A stretch of 64,000 bases of DNA. Source: Trichobilharzia szidati (lineage: Eukaryota; Platyhelminthes; Trematoda; Strigeidida; Schistosomatidae). The notes below the pieces were generated by a model. It did no database searches, was not told the origin of the DNA, and saw nothing but the letters and a program-made list of their open reading frames with translations. The stretch spans positions 93,440,020-93,504,019 of the forward strand of contig OX235272.1 of assembly GCA_944472155.2 (NCBI GenBank). The letters are read 5' to 3'. The translations under genes and the position numbers were made by a program. Each line of letters opens with the position of its first letter. Position 1 is the stretch's first letter. This document shows positions 21,561 through 32,934 of this stretch, piece by piece.

Positions 21561-22444
21561 TATCCTTCAAAATGTCATCTTTGGTACTTTGTAGTTTGCG
21601 CATATATGTCAAGTCATCACCTCATTCACAGATCTGCTCACTGACTTGAAGTCTCGAGGGTATCTGCCATCGTGTAGAGTGTTGTGTTATCACCAACCTG
21701 TTATTAGTGCCTATGAGGAAGGTTCCATTACATCCATGAACTGCGAATTCCCAAGTACTATGACTCAGAGACGGTTGCATACACTGATTCCCTATCACCA
21801 AATAATGCTGATGACAGCCCGGTAAATATATAGCAATGTCACTCACATGTGGCTGGTAGACATTCTATCAAAAGAATTTGGTTGATAAGGTCACACTTTT
21901 ATCTGCCAGCCGATGACACTTTTGTATCATCACATGGCGTGGGTACTGAGATATCACAGCCAACCAACTCCCAATAGTTATTCATCAAGTTGAAATTCCT
22001 CAGGTATTCAAACTTCAACGACTCTTCTACCTGCGGAACATGATTAGCTCCCCTATTTTCAGCTGGTAGACTTATTTCCACACCGTTAATAACCGGTTTA
22101 GTCACCTTGTTCAGGGCATGATCCAGTTCCTGACGTTGGGTAGTTTTTAATCAGCCTCACTGTAATACATATATTTCGTGGGCAGTACCAGGAATGTCAG
22201 CTTCATCTAGATAAAAGCGACCTTTATTACTGCCAATCGCTACTGAATTCGTAGCTCAGCTATCCGGATTTCTTCAGTAGACGTCACACAACATACTATT
22301 TAGAAATTCTTTTTGTTTGCTCACCTTACAACTTCGACTTTTCTATTTCACGCTCATAGTGTTACCAGACTAATGGCGAACTAGAATTTCTGAGCTGTAA
22401 TGTGAGTGGATCGATAAGGATGAAAAAAATATGGAGACCGCTAG
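21561..22444. other. No gene recognised
   Basis: No supported exon, RNA gene or transposon protein. Confidence 0.4.
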
Positions 22445-22800
22445 ATTTTTAGAGGCTGAGGGTAATGACATTCACATAGAATACGAAGTGTACTAATGCA
22501 AGATCCAATACCCACAACTTCCACAGTATTCGTTCCACGTAGACCAATGGCAAAGCAAAACAAAAGAATTGATCGGCAAAATTATGAATTATATTTCTGG
22601 ACCAAATCGGAGGGCGAGATGACTGCCTACCTAGCTAGGGATCGTGCATGAACGAACGATTGTAACACGACGGCGTGTCAAATGGTGTGGATGCTTGGCC
22701 GTAAGCCTTCAGCTACACAAATCGACTTAGACAGTGAGGGTCAGCATCCAGTGTTCAGTGCTGCGGCCAAGAATTCTGGTGGATTACCTATCGCTACACA
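22445..22800 (+). repeat. Dispersed ~340-bp repeat, copy B
   Basis: Same family as copy A, opposite orientation, more diverged. It ends a few hundred bases before the N gap. Confidence 0.65.
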
Positions 22801-23039
22801 CATATGATGTCGAATCTCACCACTAAGGGAGGTAGAGCAATGAAAGTGGTTTGGTTCATCATAAGATGAAGCGTCATTTTCAAACTTGTACGGTACAATT
22901 CTCCGAAATGGCACGTGTGTGTCATAGAAGTCCTTTATCACTATGGTACTCTTTTCTTAGTGTTGTTTACGTTACATTTTTATGTACTATGATACATCAG
23001 CGTGAGAATGCATCAATTCAATGAAAATAGAGGCGGAGT

Positions 23040-23533
23040 NNNNNNNNNNNNNNNNNNNNNNNNNNNNNNNNNNNNNNNNNNNNNNNNNNNNNNNNNNNNN
23101 NNNNNNNNNNNNNNNNNNNNNNNNNNNNNNNNNNNNNNNNNNNNNNNNNNNNNNNNNNNNNNNNNNNNNNNNNNNNNNNNNNNNNNNNNNNNNNNNNNNN
23201 NNNNNNNNNNNNNNNNNNNNNNNNNNNNNNNNNNNNNNNNNNNNNNNNNNNNNNNNNNNNNNNNNNNNNNNNNNNNNNNNNNNNNNNNNNNNNNNNNNNN
23301 NNNNNNNNNNNNNNNNNNNNNNNNNNNNNNNNNNNNNNNNNNNNNNNNNNNNNNNNNNNNNNNNNNNNNNNNNNNNNNNNNNNNNNNNNNNNNNNNNNNN
23401 NNNNNNNNNNNNNNNNNNNNNNNNNNNNNNNNNNNNNNNNNNNNNNNNNNNNNNNNNNNNNNNNNNNNNNNNNNNNNNNNNNNNNNNNNNNNNNNNNNNN
23501 NNNNNNNNNNNNNNNNNNNNNNNNNNNNNNNNN
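23040..23533. other. Assembly gap (494 N)
   Basis: All positions are N. Open frames called across it are meaningless. The right edge starts with a repeat that also occurs, inverted, at the left end of the window. Confidence 1.
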
Positions 23534-24498
23534 AAGCAGTCTCGTGGATAAAGCTTTGCATCGGTGGTACAACGGTAGGATACTCGCCAATTACCCGACT
23601 AGTCAGGGTCCGAAGACCAGCCGATGGACTCCCAAACCTCACTCAGCGAGTAATTAGCTCGATGAAGAGAAGAGATTGGATCTAAGACTAGCGACTTCAT
23701 CCCGTAAAAAGCAACACCACTGCTACTGATACTCCAAAGCCCAAGCAGAAAGCTGTATGTTCCACTCAGATCGCAAAAGAATGAAATATAGAATCCGACA
23801 AGAGAAGCCACTCCGACTATGGCCCTGAGTAATGTGTTTTTCAGTCACTGGTCAGTTTACACTGTCAGTGTGCTATAATTTATCTCTCGACAGATCTAAA
23901 TAAACCTGAAGGACAACAGAATACAATCAAGTCATCTTCACAGCAATACGTTGTTCAAATATTTTCATGAGTTAGAGAAGTGCTGTTCAGAAACAAGAAC
24001 TTAACCTTTCATTCTAGTAGGAAAAGTTTACAAATCCAAATCAACTTGTGGTTCCAGCAATGGTGAAATAATAATTTACGTCTAATATACACCATCAGAC
24101 AAATAAAGTGGATGGAATAAAAATGCTTTAAGATTTCAAAATCCAGATTTCTAGAATCTGGTTGAGGCTGAAAAACCTCAAGCCCATGTTAATCTGTTTC
24201 TAATAAGTGTCTATGCTTGTCTGGTCCCTTTTGGGACAAGTCGATTGCGGGCTCAGACAGTACTCTTCTCCAGGGAGTTCGTCCCAAGAGTTGATCATTT
24301 GCTGCGAGAACCAGTAATACACAAAGATATATTTCTAACTTCTATTTTAAACTCCTTATCCTCTGAGATATTCTCACTTGGGAGAAAAGAAAAGCGATGA
24401 GTCAAGTCCATATTCATTTTCTAGAATTTCGAACATTATGATTAGATCTCCCATGTGCTTAAGACATGATAAGGAAAAGAGATTTAGTCTCTTAAGTC
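23534..24498. other. Post-gap sequence, no gene recognised
   Basis: The first 46 bases repeat 1-46 in inverted orientation. The remainder holds no recognised gene. Confidence 0.4.
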
Positions 24499-24737
24499 GT
24501 ACTTCGACTGATAGGATTGTCAAACGGGAGTCATACATGTGGCCTCTCTTTGAACTCTTCCTAGAATATTTGTAAAAAATTATATTTGTAAAATCTCAGC
24601 GAAATTGAAATGATTAGTTCCAACGTTTCAATTTCGCTGAGATTTTACAAATATAATTTTTTACAAATATTCTAGGAAGAGTTCAAAGAGAGGCCACATG
24701 TATGATTCCCGTTTGACAATCCTATCATGCGAAGTAC
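24499..24737. repeat. Fold-back hairpin, 112-bp arms, 15-bp loop
   Basis: 24499-24610 and 24626-24737 are reverse complements with about three mismatches, separated by 15 bases. The arms contain TGTCAAACGGGA.TCATACATG and ATTCTAGGAAGAG. A transcript would form a nearly perfect 112-bp duplex. No protein is encoded. Confidence 0.95.
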
Positions 24738-24751
24738 GAATTAAAGTTTCT

Positions 24752-24850
24752 CCAGTACCCCTGGTTTTTCAATGGTTCTCTGACTGATACCAGTTTGCGA
24801 TCAAACCTATAGCCAATCAAATCCCTGCAAGTCAACACTTGAAAATTTAC
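24752..24850 (+). repeat. tRNA-headed SINE, 3' fragment
   Basis: Corresponds to the tail of the SINE family detailed at 40715-40930 (CAATGGTTCTCTGACTGATA, then TCAAATCCCTGCAAG). It starts right beside the preceding fold-back hairpin. Confidence 0.7.
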
Positions 24851-25211
24851 TGGAAAGCATACAGATATTTAGATAATTTATAGCAACATTGATGAAGAGA
24901 TGAAAACCTTCCACGAATGAAGATAATTCAAAACACTTGAATGATTGAAGTGTTAAATGAGTTCCAGGGCAATCTTTTATTTATTTTTTTGGGATGTAAC
25001 AAAGTTTGGATAACTTCACAGAAAAATTTAAACAAGGTCGAACGCAACTCATCCAAACAAAATATATGTTTGGTTTTCAGAAAATATATTACTAAAGAGA
25101 TATAATGAAATAATCGTTTATGAATATGGCGAAGTATGTACCTGAATATAACCAAAAGATGTCTCACATTCTCTTCAGTATTCATCGTTTTCTAGGTTGC
25201 TCGGGCTATCT

Positions 25212-25605
25212 CCTATTTGATTGGTTGGAGGATTTCATTATGAGCTGACATAAGTAAGAGGACCATTGGGAAACCAACAGGGAGTACTGGACAGCTGTTT
25301 CGCCAGCCAATTTTGGTACTCTTCATTAGTACGCAGCCACCACCAGCATTCGAACCCAGGACCTTGTGGTTACAAGGCTGGCGAGCTCGTAGACCACTAA
25401 GCCACTGGAACCCGCCCGAACCGATGGCCAGTCTATGAATTCCAAATTCTCACAATTCACGACATAGCGCGACCACTTCGCAATGTCTTCTCCGATGAGT
25501 TACTGCCTCATCTTCAACCTGCTGTACCCTGCTGGTCACGGCTTCCCACTATAATCCCAGGTTAACTGCCTGAATAGGGCCAGTAACTAGTGAGCATCAG
25601 ATCAA
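25212..25605 (-). mobile_element. tRNA-headed SINE with hammerhead-like core
   Basis: On the minus strand it shows a tRNA-like A box (TGGCTTAGTGG), a B box (GGTTCGAAT), and a ribozyme-like segment at 25284-25332 in which GTACT...AGTAC closes a stem and the 3' core GCGAAAC is present. The 5' core reads AATGAAGAG and stem II is altered, so this copy is probably inactive. The tail contains the family's CCCTGTTGGTTT-CCCAATGG segment. Confidence 0.75.
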
Positions 25606-25727
25606 TTTTCAAGTATTTCATTAGTAAAAGGTAAAATATGAGTGAGTGTAGAAACAAACTGGTGATGAGGTCAGTTTTCTTCACACTGAGCTACTGCTCT
25701 GCATGAATTCGTTTACACTTTGGTGGT

Positions 25728-26066
25728 TACAGGTATCGACGTTCGCGAGTTGTACGGATTATACTAACGCAAGATCTTATACCAACAACTTCTATAGTGT
25801 TCGCTCTTCGAGTACCAAAGATAAAGCAAAAGACCAGATTTAGTCGTCCAAAGTACGTAATATATTTCGGGACCAAATCGCGGGTTGAAGTGAATGCTTA
25901 GCTAGCTAGTGATCGTGCACGCACGTGACACGACGGAGCACCAAATGGCGGGGATGCTTGACCGTAAGCCTTCAGCTAAACAAGTCGACTTAAACAGTGA
26001 TGGTCAGCATCCAATGTTGAGTGATGATTGCTGTGGTTAATAATTTTGGGGAATTATTTACCGCTA
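25728..26066 (+). repeat. Dispersed ~340-bp repeat, copy C
   Basis: Opposite orientation to copy A and the closest relative of copies A and E. The same landmarks are present, ending GGGGAATTATTTACCGCTAC. Confidence 0.8.
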
Positions 26067-26323
26067 CAACACCTTACAAGACGAAATACAGAGTTGTGGA
26101 ATGTGAAGAAATCGAAAGTGTTGGATAATAACTTGATGGAAATTTCACCACTGAACTATTGACTACTTAAGTTCGACAGACTGCCTGCTAATAACTGCAA
26201 AATATCCCAGTAGATTTGGAAGCAAGCCAGAGATTGCATTGTACTCGATAGAAACGCGATGAGAAACGAATTCCTGAGTTTTCTGAAAAATAAACAACAA
26301 ATTTCCATTGAGTCATACAGAAG

Positions 26324-27126
26324 AAATGGCATTCAGCGAAGGGTTACTCTTTTCAGCGATATCATTCTCAAGCTGTACAATCGCAAATATGTAGTAAAGT
26401 GTCTTAGCAACATAAGGAATACTTCCAAAGGTGTGTAATTAGAATTGTAAATTTTAGATAACAAATTACGTAATGCAGCGTTTGCTATCCATAAGTATCA
26501 TCGAACACTTATCCTCATGGCTTTATAAAGAAGAAAACAGGTCCCCCCCAAAGCTCTATTCTGGAAATCCTGATCGAATTACTACACTAAACTAACCCAC
26601 GAAGTAACTTCAAAGTCATCTACAGAGTACGAGGGAATCTTGCTAAAAGAGTACACATCAATCTTCTTCAAATCACAGAGGCAATGGCGATTCACATGTC
26701 AAATCGTGAAATCTGCATACAAAAGAGGAAGTTTGTTCAGTCATCAAATCTACAATGGACCTGAACTATCTTAACATCAGATACGTGACTTTTGTTTCAT
26801 ATTTTTCTTGTTTGCTTGTTTCTTAATCGTATAATATTTTCTTCTCCCCCTCTCCACCCCTGATTCAATCTCCACCCATTACTAGCATTGTTGTTAACTT
26901 GAATTTTATTCACTTTGAATTTTAGTTGAGCTCTATTCAACCTCGTCAGTCAGATTACTTCACTCAACTTGCTTATTTCATCTTAGTTTCTAACCAATTA
27001 CCGAAATTTGTTATCTAAAATTTACAGTTCTAATGACAAATCTTTGGAAAACTTACTATCTATTTGCGACTGTACAGCTTGAGAATGCTATCGCAGAAAA
27101 GAGTAACCCTTCAGTGAACATCTTTT
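26324..27126. repeat. Imperfect inverted repeat, ~125-145-bp arms
   Basis: 26324-26470 is similar to the reverse complement of 27001-27126 (shared AAGGGTTACTCTTTTC, ATTCTCAAGCTGTACA, AAATTTTAGATAACAAATT), with a deletion of about 25-30 bp in the right arm and scattered mismatches. About 530 bp of non-coding sequence lies between. It could be a non-autonomous DNA transposon with long inverted ends, but no target duplication was identified. Confidence 0.65.
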
Positions 27127-28808
27127 CTTTCATAAACATATAAGACGAAAGAGCCAGGCTAAAAGATGATCTAAATCATTTGGAAATTGGAAAAACAAAC
27201 ATTGATAAACAGCATACAATAAGAGCAAATAATTTACCTGATGAGAAGGCACTTGTGTTTCTTTTTGGATGTCATGCTACATCCTCAAAAAGAAATCATA
27301 TCACTCATTCTAGCTTAAAAAGTTTTGAGATCTTCAAAAGAAGTGAATTCAAGGGGTAGGTAGTTTGTATATTTATCGCATTGAATGATAAAGACGTGAT
27401 TCCTGATTTCTAGTTGGTGAATGTCTGTCCTGAGCAAGAAATGCAGACTGCGTAGGTGGAAAACAATCTTCACTCGTCAACACTTAGAAGGATTTAAACA
27501 CATGATTGTTTTGTATTCACAGGTTTCAGAATTTGCTTCTTTATCAAAGTTCAATTCTGAAATTCTTAAGTTTCAGTGAATCACAGCCTATTATAAATAG
27601 GTAATAGTGAGATATTTCTGAAAACATCAGTTAAATTCTGTAAGTTACTCAACTTTTATTACACATATTTTATGAAGTAACTGTTAATTTGGAGTTTTAT
27701 CATCGTACAGTTATGTTCAACGTGAAATATATGATTGCATCATGTTTACTGATAGGAGAATAGCGCATAATATTATAGGAATCTGTGATATACGCTGAAT
27801 CTCCACACGAATGAGGATAACAGTAATGAACACTTAATAATTTTCTAGCAAACTGTTCTTCATCCCAACTGGTTATTTCATGAGAACTCACGTGTTAATA
27901 TTGGAAACGTGTATTTTCAAATGAGTGAATGACAGGTAGTGTAATAATAATAGTAATATTCTGCTTTATTACAAGAGAATACTTGTTGTACAGCATGGAA
28001 TTCTCAGCATTTCCTACAGTAATGCATCTAATTAACTCGACAACAGCAAAAAAAGAGAATATTACAGGGTATAGGCAACCAAAATTGATGATAGCATCTT
28101 CTTGGTATTAGCAGTAACAATAAATTCAGAAAGGTACAAGAAGTGTAGAAATGATAATAATAGTAATAATAATAATAATATGTTGATAACTAAGATTACA
28201 AGAGAATTAAAACAATGTCTCCATAAATTACAAATAGCAGAAGATAAAAGGGCAGATTATTTTGCCAATTACATATTAAGTCGTAAGTTTCACGCTTTAT
28301 ACCTTTTCTGTTCCATAGAACGCAGTCGAGAAAGGGTATCATTCAGTTTTTGTACTTGGTTGTACGAGCACATCATCTTTTATAATGACTTCTAATCCTA
28401 TCTGATGAGATGTTAGGGGAGAGTTGTGAATAGCGAGGGTGTTGAGAGAAGTCGGTCAATATAGATTTGGACCGTTTCTCACATGAGTGCAGATGTCTAT
28501 CGACTGAAGTAGTTGTGAGCTGAGTAAGTGCGACACCAACACCACTAATTGCTCTACTGAAAACCTTTAATACTCTTCACAATATGACATGGAATATACG
28601 CAGTGGATCATAGGAATTATTAAAAAGACGGTTGCAGTAAAGAAAATTTTCTTTTCGACGAAGTCATCAACTAGGCTGTACATTCGTGTATTTGTATTAC
28701 ATGTGTGAGGAAGTTCCAGAATTATTTCCGGCCAGAGGTTAGATTAATCAAATTACTAAGTGTAATAAACAGAATTGGAAACATTTATTTCCCGATACGA
28801 ATTTAAAT
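27127..28808. other. No gene recognised
   Basis: Includes an AAT-rich microsatellite around 28155-28180. No domain or splice-bounded exon seen. Confidence 0.4.
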
Positions 28809-29042
28809 CAAGCAATAAAGGTTAATAAAGCAGGAATTAATGAATTCATCAAATTTCGGTAGAACTCATCAGCTGAATACTCTACATATACGGATATATA
28901 TACTTTTGAAATTACATTACATTACATCTCCCAATGTAATTTCAAAAGTATATATATCCATGTATGTAGAGTATTCAGCTGACGAGTTCTACCGAAATTT
29001 GATGAATTCATTAAATCCTGCTTTATTAACCTTTATTGCTTG
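28809..29042. repeat. Fold-back hairpin, 110-bp arms, 14-bp loop
   Basis: 28809-28918 and 28933-29042 are reverse complements with four mismatches. The size is almost the same as the hairpin at 24499-24737, but the sequence is unrelated. Confidence 0.95.
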
Positions 29043-29244
29043 TTTTAACAAACAGAAGATAGGTAGTGGTACTATCCTAGAAATATTTCAGGTCAAAGGT
29101 CCAATTAAAATTCCAATGTGTAATAATCAGCAAGATCGCATAGAAAAGACAAAGTAGGATTATAATTACTAGAAAACCAGTCAGTTTGTATAATTACGGG
29201 TTAAGGATGTAGTTTTTCTATAGTTTGGTTTGTAAGCGTTTGTT

Positions 29245-29535
29245 ATGTTTTTACGAGTTGATCACGGACTGATATCAGTTAGAGAACCATTGAAAACCAG
29301 GGAGTACTGGACAGTTGCTGTTTCATCCTAGTTTGGGAATCATCGGCAGAACGCACCCACTGGGATTCGAACCCAGGACCTTCCGGTTACAAGGCAAGCT
29401 CGTATACCATTGAGCCACTGGGACGCGATTCAATGGCTCATGAATTCTAACTTCTACCGATTCGTGATTTAGCGCGACCCCAACCATTGTCGTTGGTGGG
29501 ACATCCATCCACACACGTGACATCTAATTGGATGT
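29245..29535 (-). mobile_element. tRNA-headed SINE with hammerhead-like core
   Basis: On the minus strand: A box (CAGTGGCTCAATGG), B box (GGTTCGAATCCCAG), then the ribozyme-like segment at 29304-29352 and the family tail. A well-formed member of the SINE family. Confidence 0.8.
29304..29352 (-). ncRNA. Degenerate hammerhead-type ribozyme core
   Basis: On the minus strand the order is: stem I strand TTCTG, a core reading CCGATGA where CTGANGA is required (one change), stem II TTCC/GGAT around a CAAACTA loop, GAAAC, stem III ACAG-CAA-CTGT, the cleavage triplet GTC and CAGTACT. The changed U4-equivalent probably abolishes self-cleavage. Confidence 0.5.
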
Positions 29536-29689
29536 AGTGTTAACGAAATAGGTAGGAGGTTCGGACACGTAAAAATAAAAATAAAAACAGTAACCAAATC
29601 TAATAATGCAGATAGGGATTTAAAAAAGGTAAATATGACAGAAATAAATGGGAAGGTTGGACAAGAAAGGTGATAGGATAATCATCATT

Positions 29690-30090
29690 GAGACTGACTT
29701 TTCATGGTAGCCACAGTAGGGACAACTGTTGAAAGTATTTCTTTCGGACACATACAGTAGGCTTGAGCTTTTAGATCGCCAGTGCTTTAGCTATTACTAG
29801 ATGTCTTGACCTCACTCCCTTTGATAAGTCGGATCGGATCTTATATATGGCTTTGAAGGACTTTTCATATGCGGCTGGATGTCCAGAATTCACCAGATGT
29901 TCTGTTCTCGAACTGTATACCCCTTTGCGTTCTCCCCTCGCTTACCATGCAGGATAGTGTTCCCGCGCGAGTTTTACAAGCGGATGCATGGTACGGTCAA
30001 TGTGCTCAGCTCCACAAGAGCAAGTGAACTTGTATATGCATGCTGAAGACATATGGCATAGTCCTTTTTTAGTAACCGACGAAAGAATCA
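29690..30090 (-). pseudogene. Penelope-like element GIY-YIG endonuclease remnant
   Basis: On the minus strand, broken frames read YKFTCSCGAEHIDRT, then REHYPAW and EHLVNSGHP, and end LKPTVCVRKKY. This is the pattern of Penelope-like GIY-YIG domains (Y.FTC.CG..YIGRT, then EH, then H....GH, then KP.LC.QK). The YIG Tyr-Ile-Gly is changed to HID and stops are present, so it is a fossil. Confidence 0.65.
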
Positions 30091-31240
30091 AATGTAATCA
30101 GTTAGAATTTAGGTGGAATAATAAGAATAGATTGTGAAACTAAAATTAAAATATGTAACTATAGCACAGTATGGTATTGATAATGAAGTTATCAGTACAA
30201 TTAGAAGTAATAATTACAGTTATCCAGTGTCACCGTGAGAGATAACTATTCTACGTCGGCGTTGAAGGCGTTGATGGGAGGTAGAGGGATTAAACAAACT
30301 AACTGTGAGCACAGAGACTAGGTTGAACATTTTTATAGTGATTGTCTCAGCTATGCTTGGCAGTCGAATTTGTACAAATTTAGCGGAGTGAAGTGCTTCA
30401 TATCCCAAAGGTATCCCGATATGGAACTTTGGATCGACTTTACGACTTCTTTACTTACCTAGGTTGGAAAATGCCCAAGAAGGTGACAGTGGGCTTACTG
30501 AGTCGTTCTACCTATGTAACTGTCTCTGCAAGGTTAGTTAAATTTACAACTTCACAGAGAAGTGGACAGACTCGGTAGCTTATCCTTCACCTAGTTTGGA
30601 ATGATAAAACGAGCAGTGAATTTTAAACGTAGTGTCGCAGCAAAGAATGTTGCAGCCAGTAATTTTTCAGAGTTCCGATGACGGAAATTCAGTTGCTGCA
30701 TCTCTTTTGAATGGTACAGTTTGCAGACATTTCTCTCTATCTGTGTTACTCATATTCATATCAAGGTTAAATGATATTATATGAGCAATAGATTGCTCTC
30801 GAAGCGTCATCAGTAAGTAATACTGTACCACTGTGTGTTTTCATCAAATCAGATTATTTCATTATGGAAATATACATCCTGATACTTGAAACTATCATGT
30901 CCTCTGGTAGCTGGACATTTCCTCAATAATATGATAGTTTATTATAACACCCAAATTATCTGACCTGTCCACAAAGACCTTTGTTTAAACTTTCCAGGTA
31001 AGTATTAACTTTCTGTCAAACTTCTTGAGAAAATAATTTTTAGAATATGAATTACTAAATTCAACTAAAATGTCTCCGTAATTGTACATCGTATTTTTTT
31101 TATTTGTACCTGTAGCAAACATTGATTCGGTGATTGCTTTACAGTTAACCGCTGCTTTCTGATGACACCAATGATACTCAGTGATATTGTACTTATGGAG
31201 AAGTAAGGTCATTTATAGCCTCAAAGTTACTTTCTTGCAG
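30091..31240. other. No gene recognised
   Basis: Probably an upstream intron of the Lifeguard-like gene. No further exon was found by eye on the plus strand. Confidence 0.35.
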
Positions 31241-31303
31241 TAGTAGTCAACAACCGATGGATTTTTGGAAAGAAACGATTGTTTTTGTGGCACTCGGCTT
31301 TCT
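31241..31303 (+). CDS. Lifeguard-like gene, internal exon (63 nt)
   Basis: Acceptor TTTCTTGCAG, donor GTGAGT. It starts with the last base and ends with the first two bases of split codons, encoding SSQQPMDFWKETIVFVALGF. The CT end joins A of the next exon to give Leu, making a continuous membrane helix across the junction. This is the most upstream exon found. Confidence 0.65.
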
Positions 31304-31540
31304 GTGAGTCATTTATAAAGTCCTTGTATTGTTGTGATAAAGTTTTGCATTCATTATGTTCACATATAACATCAAATAGAATAGGAAAGTGATCAAAAAT
31401 GTTTTCAAGAATATTAATGACTTAAACTACCTAAGGAAACATTTGTGATTCCGTGACTTTGTGTTTGAAGAAAATGAACTGTCAAAAATTCTAAGCAAAG
31501 TAACCCGATATATTTGTCCTACAAAATGAATACCTGTGTA

Positions 31541-31811
31541 CTTTGATCGGACACTGGTAACTAGTGTGATGTGCCTAGAGTTTTCTTCGAGGCAGACTGA
31601 ATTCTATCAGTCAGGTTTGCAATATGGCCACCATTCTAGGCAGCTCGCTATTACGGTGCACATTGATTTGATGATATTAGATGGTTGGAGGCAATCGGCA
31701 GGAAGCCTTGGACTTAGGTTTCGTGCTAGTTGCAAACCTGACTGATAGAATTCAGTCTGCCGCTAAGAAAGGACTAGACACATCACACTAGTTACTAGTG
31801 TCCAATCAAAG
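31541..31811. repeat. Inverted repeat, 80-bp arms, 111-bp loop
   Basis: 31541-31620 and 31732-31811 are reverse complements with several mismatches. The right part of the loop (about 31668-31731) is itself the inverse of 31967-32028 in the adjacent SINE, so the structure is an inverted partial SINE next to a direct one. Confidence 0.8.
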
Positions 31812-31845
31812 TATCCACTTCAGTCCTACAGGAGGTCAATCGCGA

Positions 31846-32035
31846 GCCCGAATAGCTCAGTGGTAACGTCTCTGACTACAGTACTCACTGGGTGACACGG
31901 GTTCGAATCTCAGAAGGGACATGAGTTCCTTCAAGGTTGCAGATACGCCTTCCTGAATGAAAGTGCCAACTAGCACGAAATCTAGGTCCAAGGCTTCTCG
32001 CCGAATGCCTCCAACCACCTAATATCATCGAATAC
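31846..32035 (+). mobile_element. Sm-alpha-like tRNA-derived SINE
   Basis: Starts with a tRNA-like head: A box ATAGCTCAGTGGTAACG and B box GGTTCGAATCTC, the internal Pol III promoter of such elements. A tail follows (AAGGCTTCTCGCCGAATGCC, TCCAACCACCTAATATC). No ribozyme core is recognisable here. Located in an intron of the Lifeguard-like gene. Confidence 0.7.
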
Positions 32036-32559
32036 CTGTGTTGTAGCTAACATTTAGATTGAAGTTATTTGAGTGAAGCTACTACTGAAAGTGAACAGCG
32101 AGCTTGCTAGGTTCATGTCCCTATGTCAAATAATCATGATATTACTGAAGTCTTCGGTGGATATATAGCTAATTTGTACGGTATTTTATCGCCATGAGGC
32201 AGCATAGTCAGTTAAAAGATATTCTATGTTGAATGTGACAACCATTCTGCTTAAATATGCACACGGACTTTATCATTCTAACAATTAACATGAAGATTAT
32301 AAGTGCACTGAAAAGAAGCTCATATATGTACTAATTCCCAACACAAACAATAAATAGATTATATTGGTAGAATAACTTTGACAAGCGAATCATCACTCAT
32401 CTAAATCACAGTTTCAACTTGAAATCGGTGAAAACTACTTCAAAATCAAGCCTCACGAAGAAAGTATCGGTAAAAGAATCAGCTGAAAGGAGACAGATTC
32501 ACTTATATTTAGGTTAATTTGCATTCCCAGTTGACCGATTCTATAGATAATACTTAAGC

Positions 32560-32700
32560 GTGTGAAACACAGAGTTTCACGGTTCGAGTCTCAGTTGGAA
32601 CATCATCACTCACTGAGAATGCAGATGCATGCAGATGATGAGTCGTAAATACGACGAAGTGTGCATCTAGGATTCCATTGCTAGTCATCATCAAACGAAG
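32560..32700 (+). mobile_element. Sm-alpha-like element with degenerate hammerhead
   Basis: A B box-like GGTTCGAGTCTC is followed about 40 bases later by a hammerhead segment (32621-32682) in the order seen in schistosome Sm-alpha repeats. Confidence 0.65.
32621..32682 (+). ncRNA. Degenerate Sm-alpha hammerhead ribozyme
   Basis: Core ATGATGAG (CTGATGAG expected, so the essential C3 is A), stem II GTC-GTAAATAC-GAC, GAA, then GTGTGCATC with the cleavage triplet ATC, and a stem I distal arm ATTGC against GCAGAT. The C3 change predicts loss of activity. Confidence 0.6.
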
Positions 32701-32934
32701 GGAGAAGTATTCAGCTTTAAATAAGGTAACCTTTGACGTTTTAACGTATTCATGTCAAACATATATAACATTCGCAGAAGTTTTTCATGAAAATACGAAG
32801 AGTATCTCTCTTCATCGAGAATACTGATATCTGGTAGATCCTTGACTGCTATTTACTGCCTTGAATTTGAAAAGGATCTAGCTAGTAAAATACAGTGATT
32901 CTACAAGTGATGGATAAAAGAATCTTTCCTATTC

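Noticed and set aside
23002..23685. Long open frames across the assembly gap
   Set aside because: They are made of N codons.
31846..31925. Functional tRNA gene
   Set aside because: A and B boxes are present but no complete cloverleaf with acceptor stem pairing was seen; the sequence continues as a SINE.
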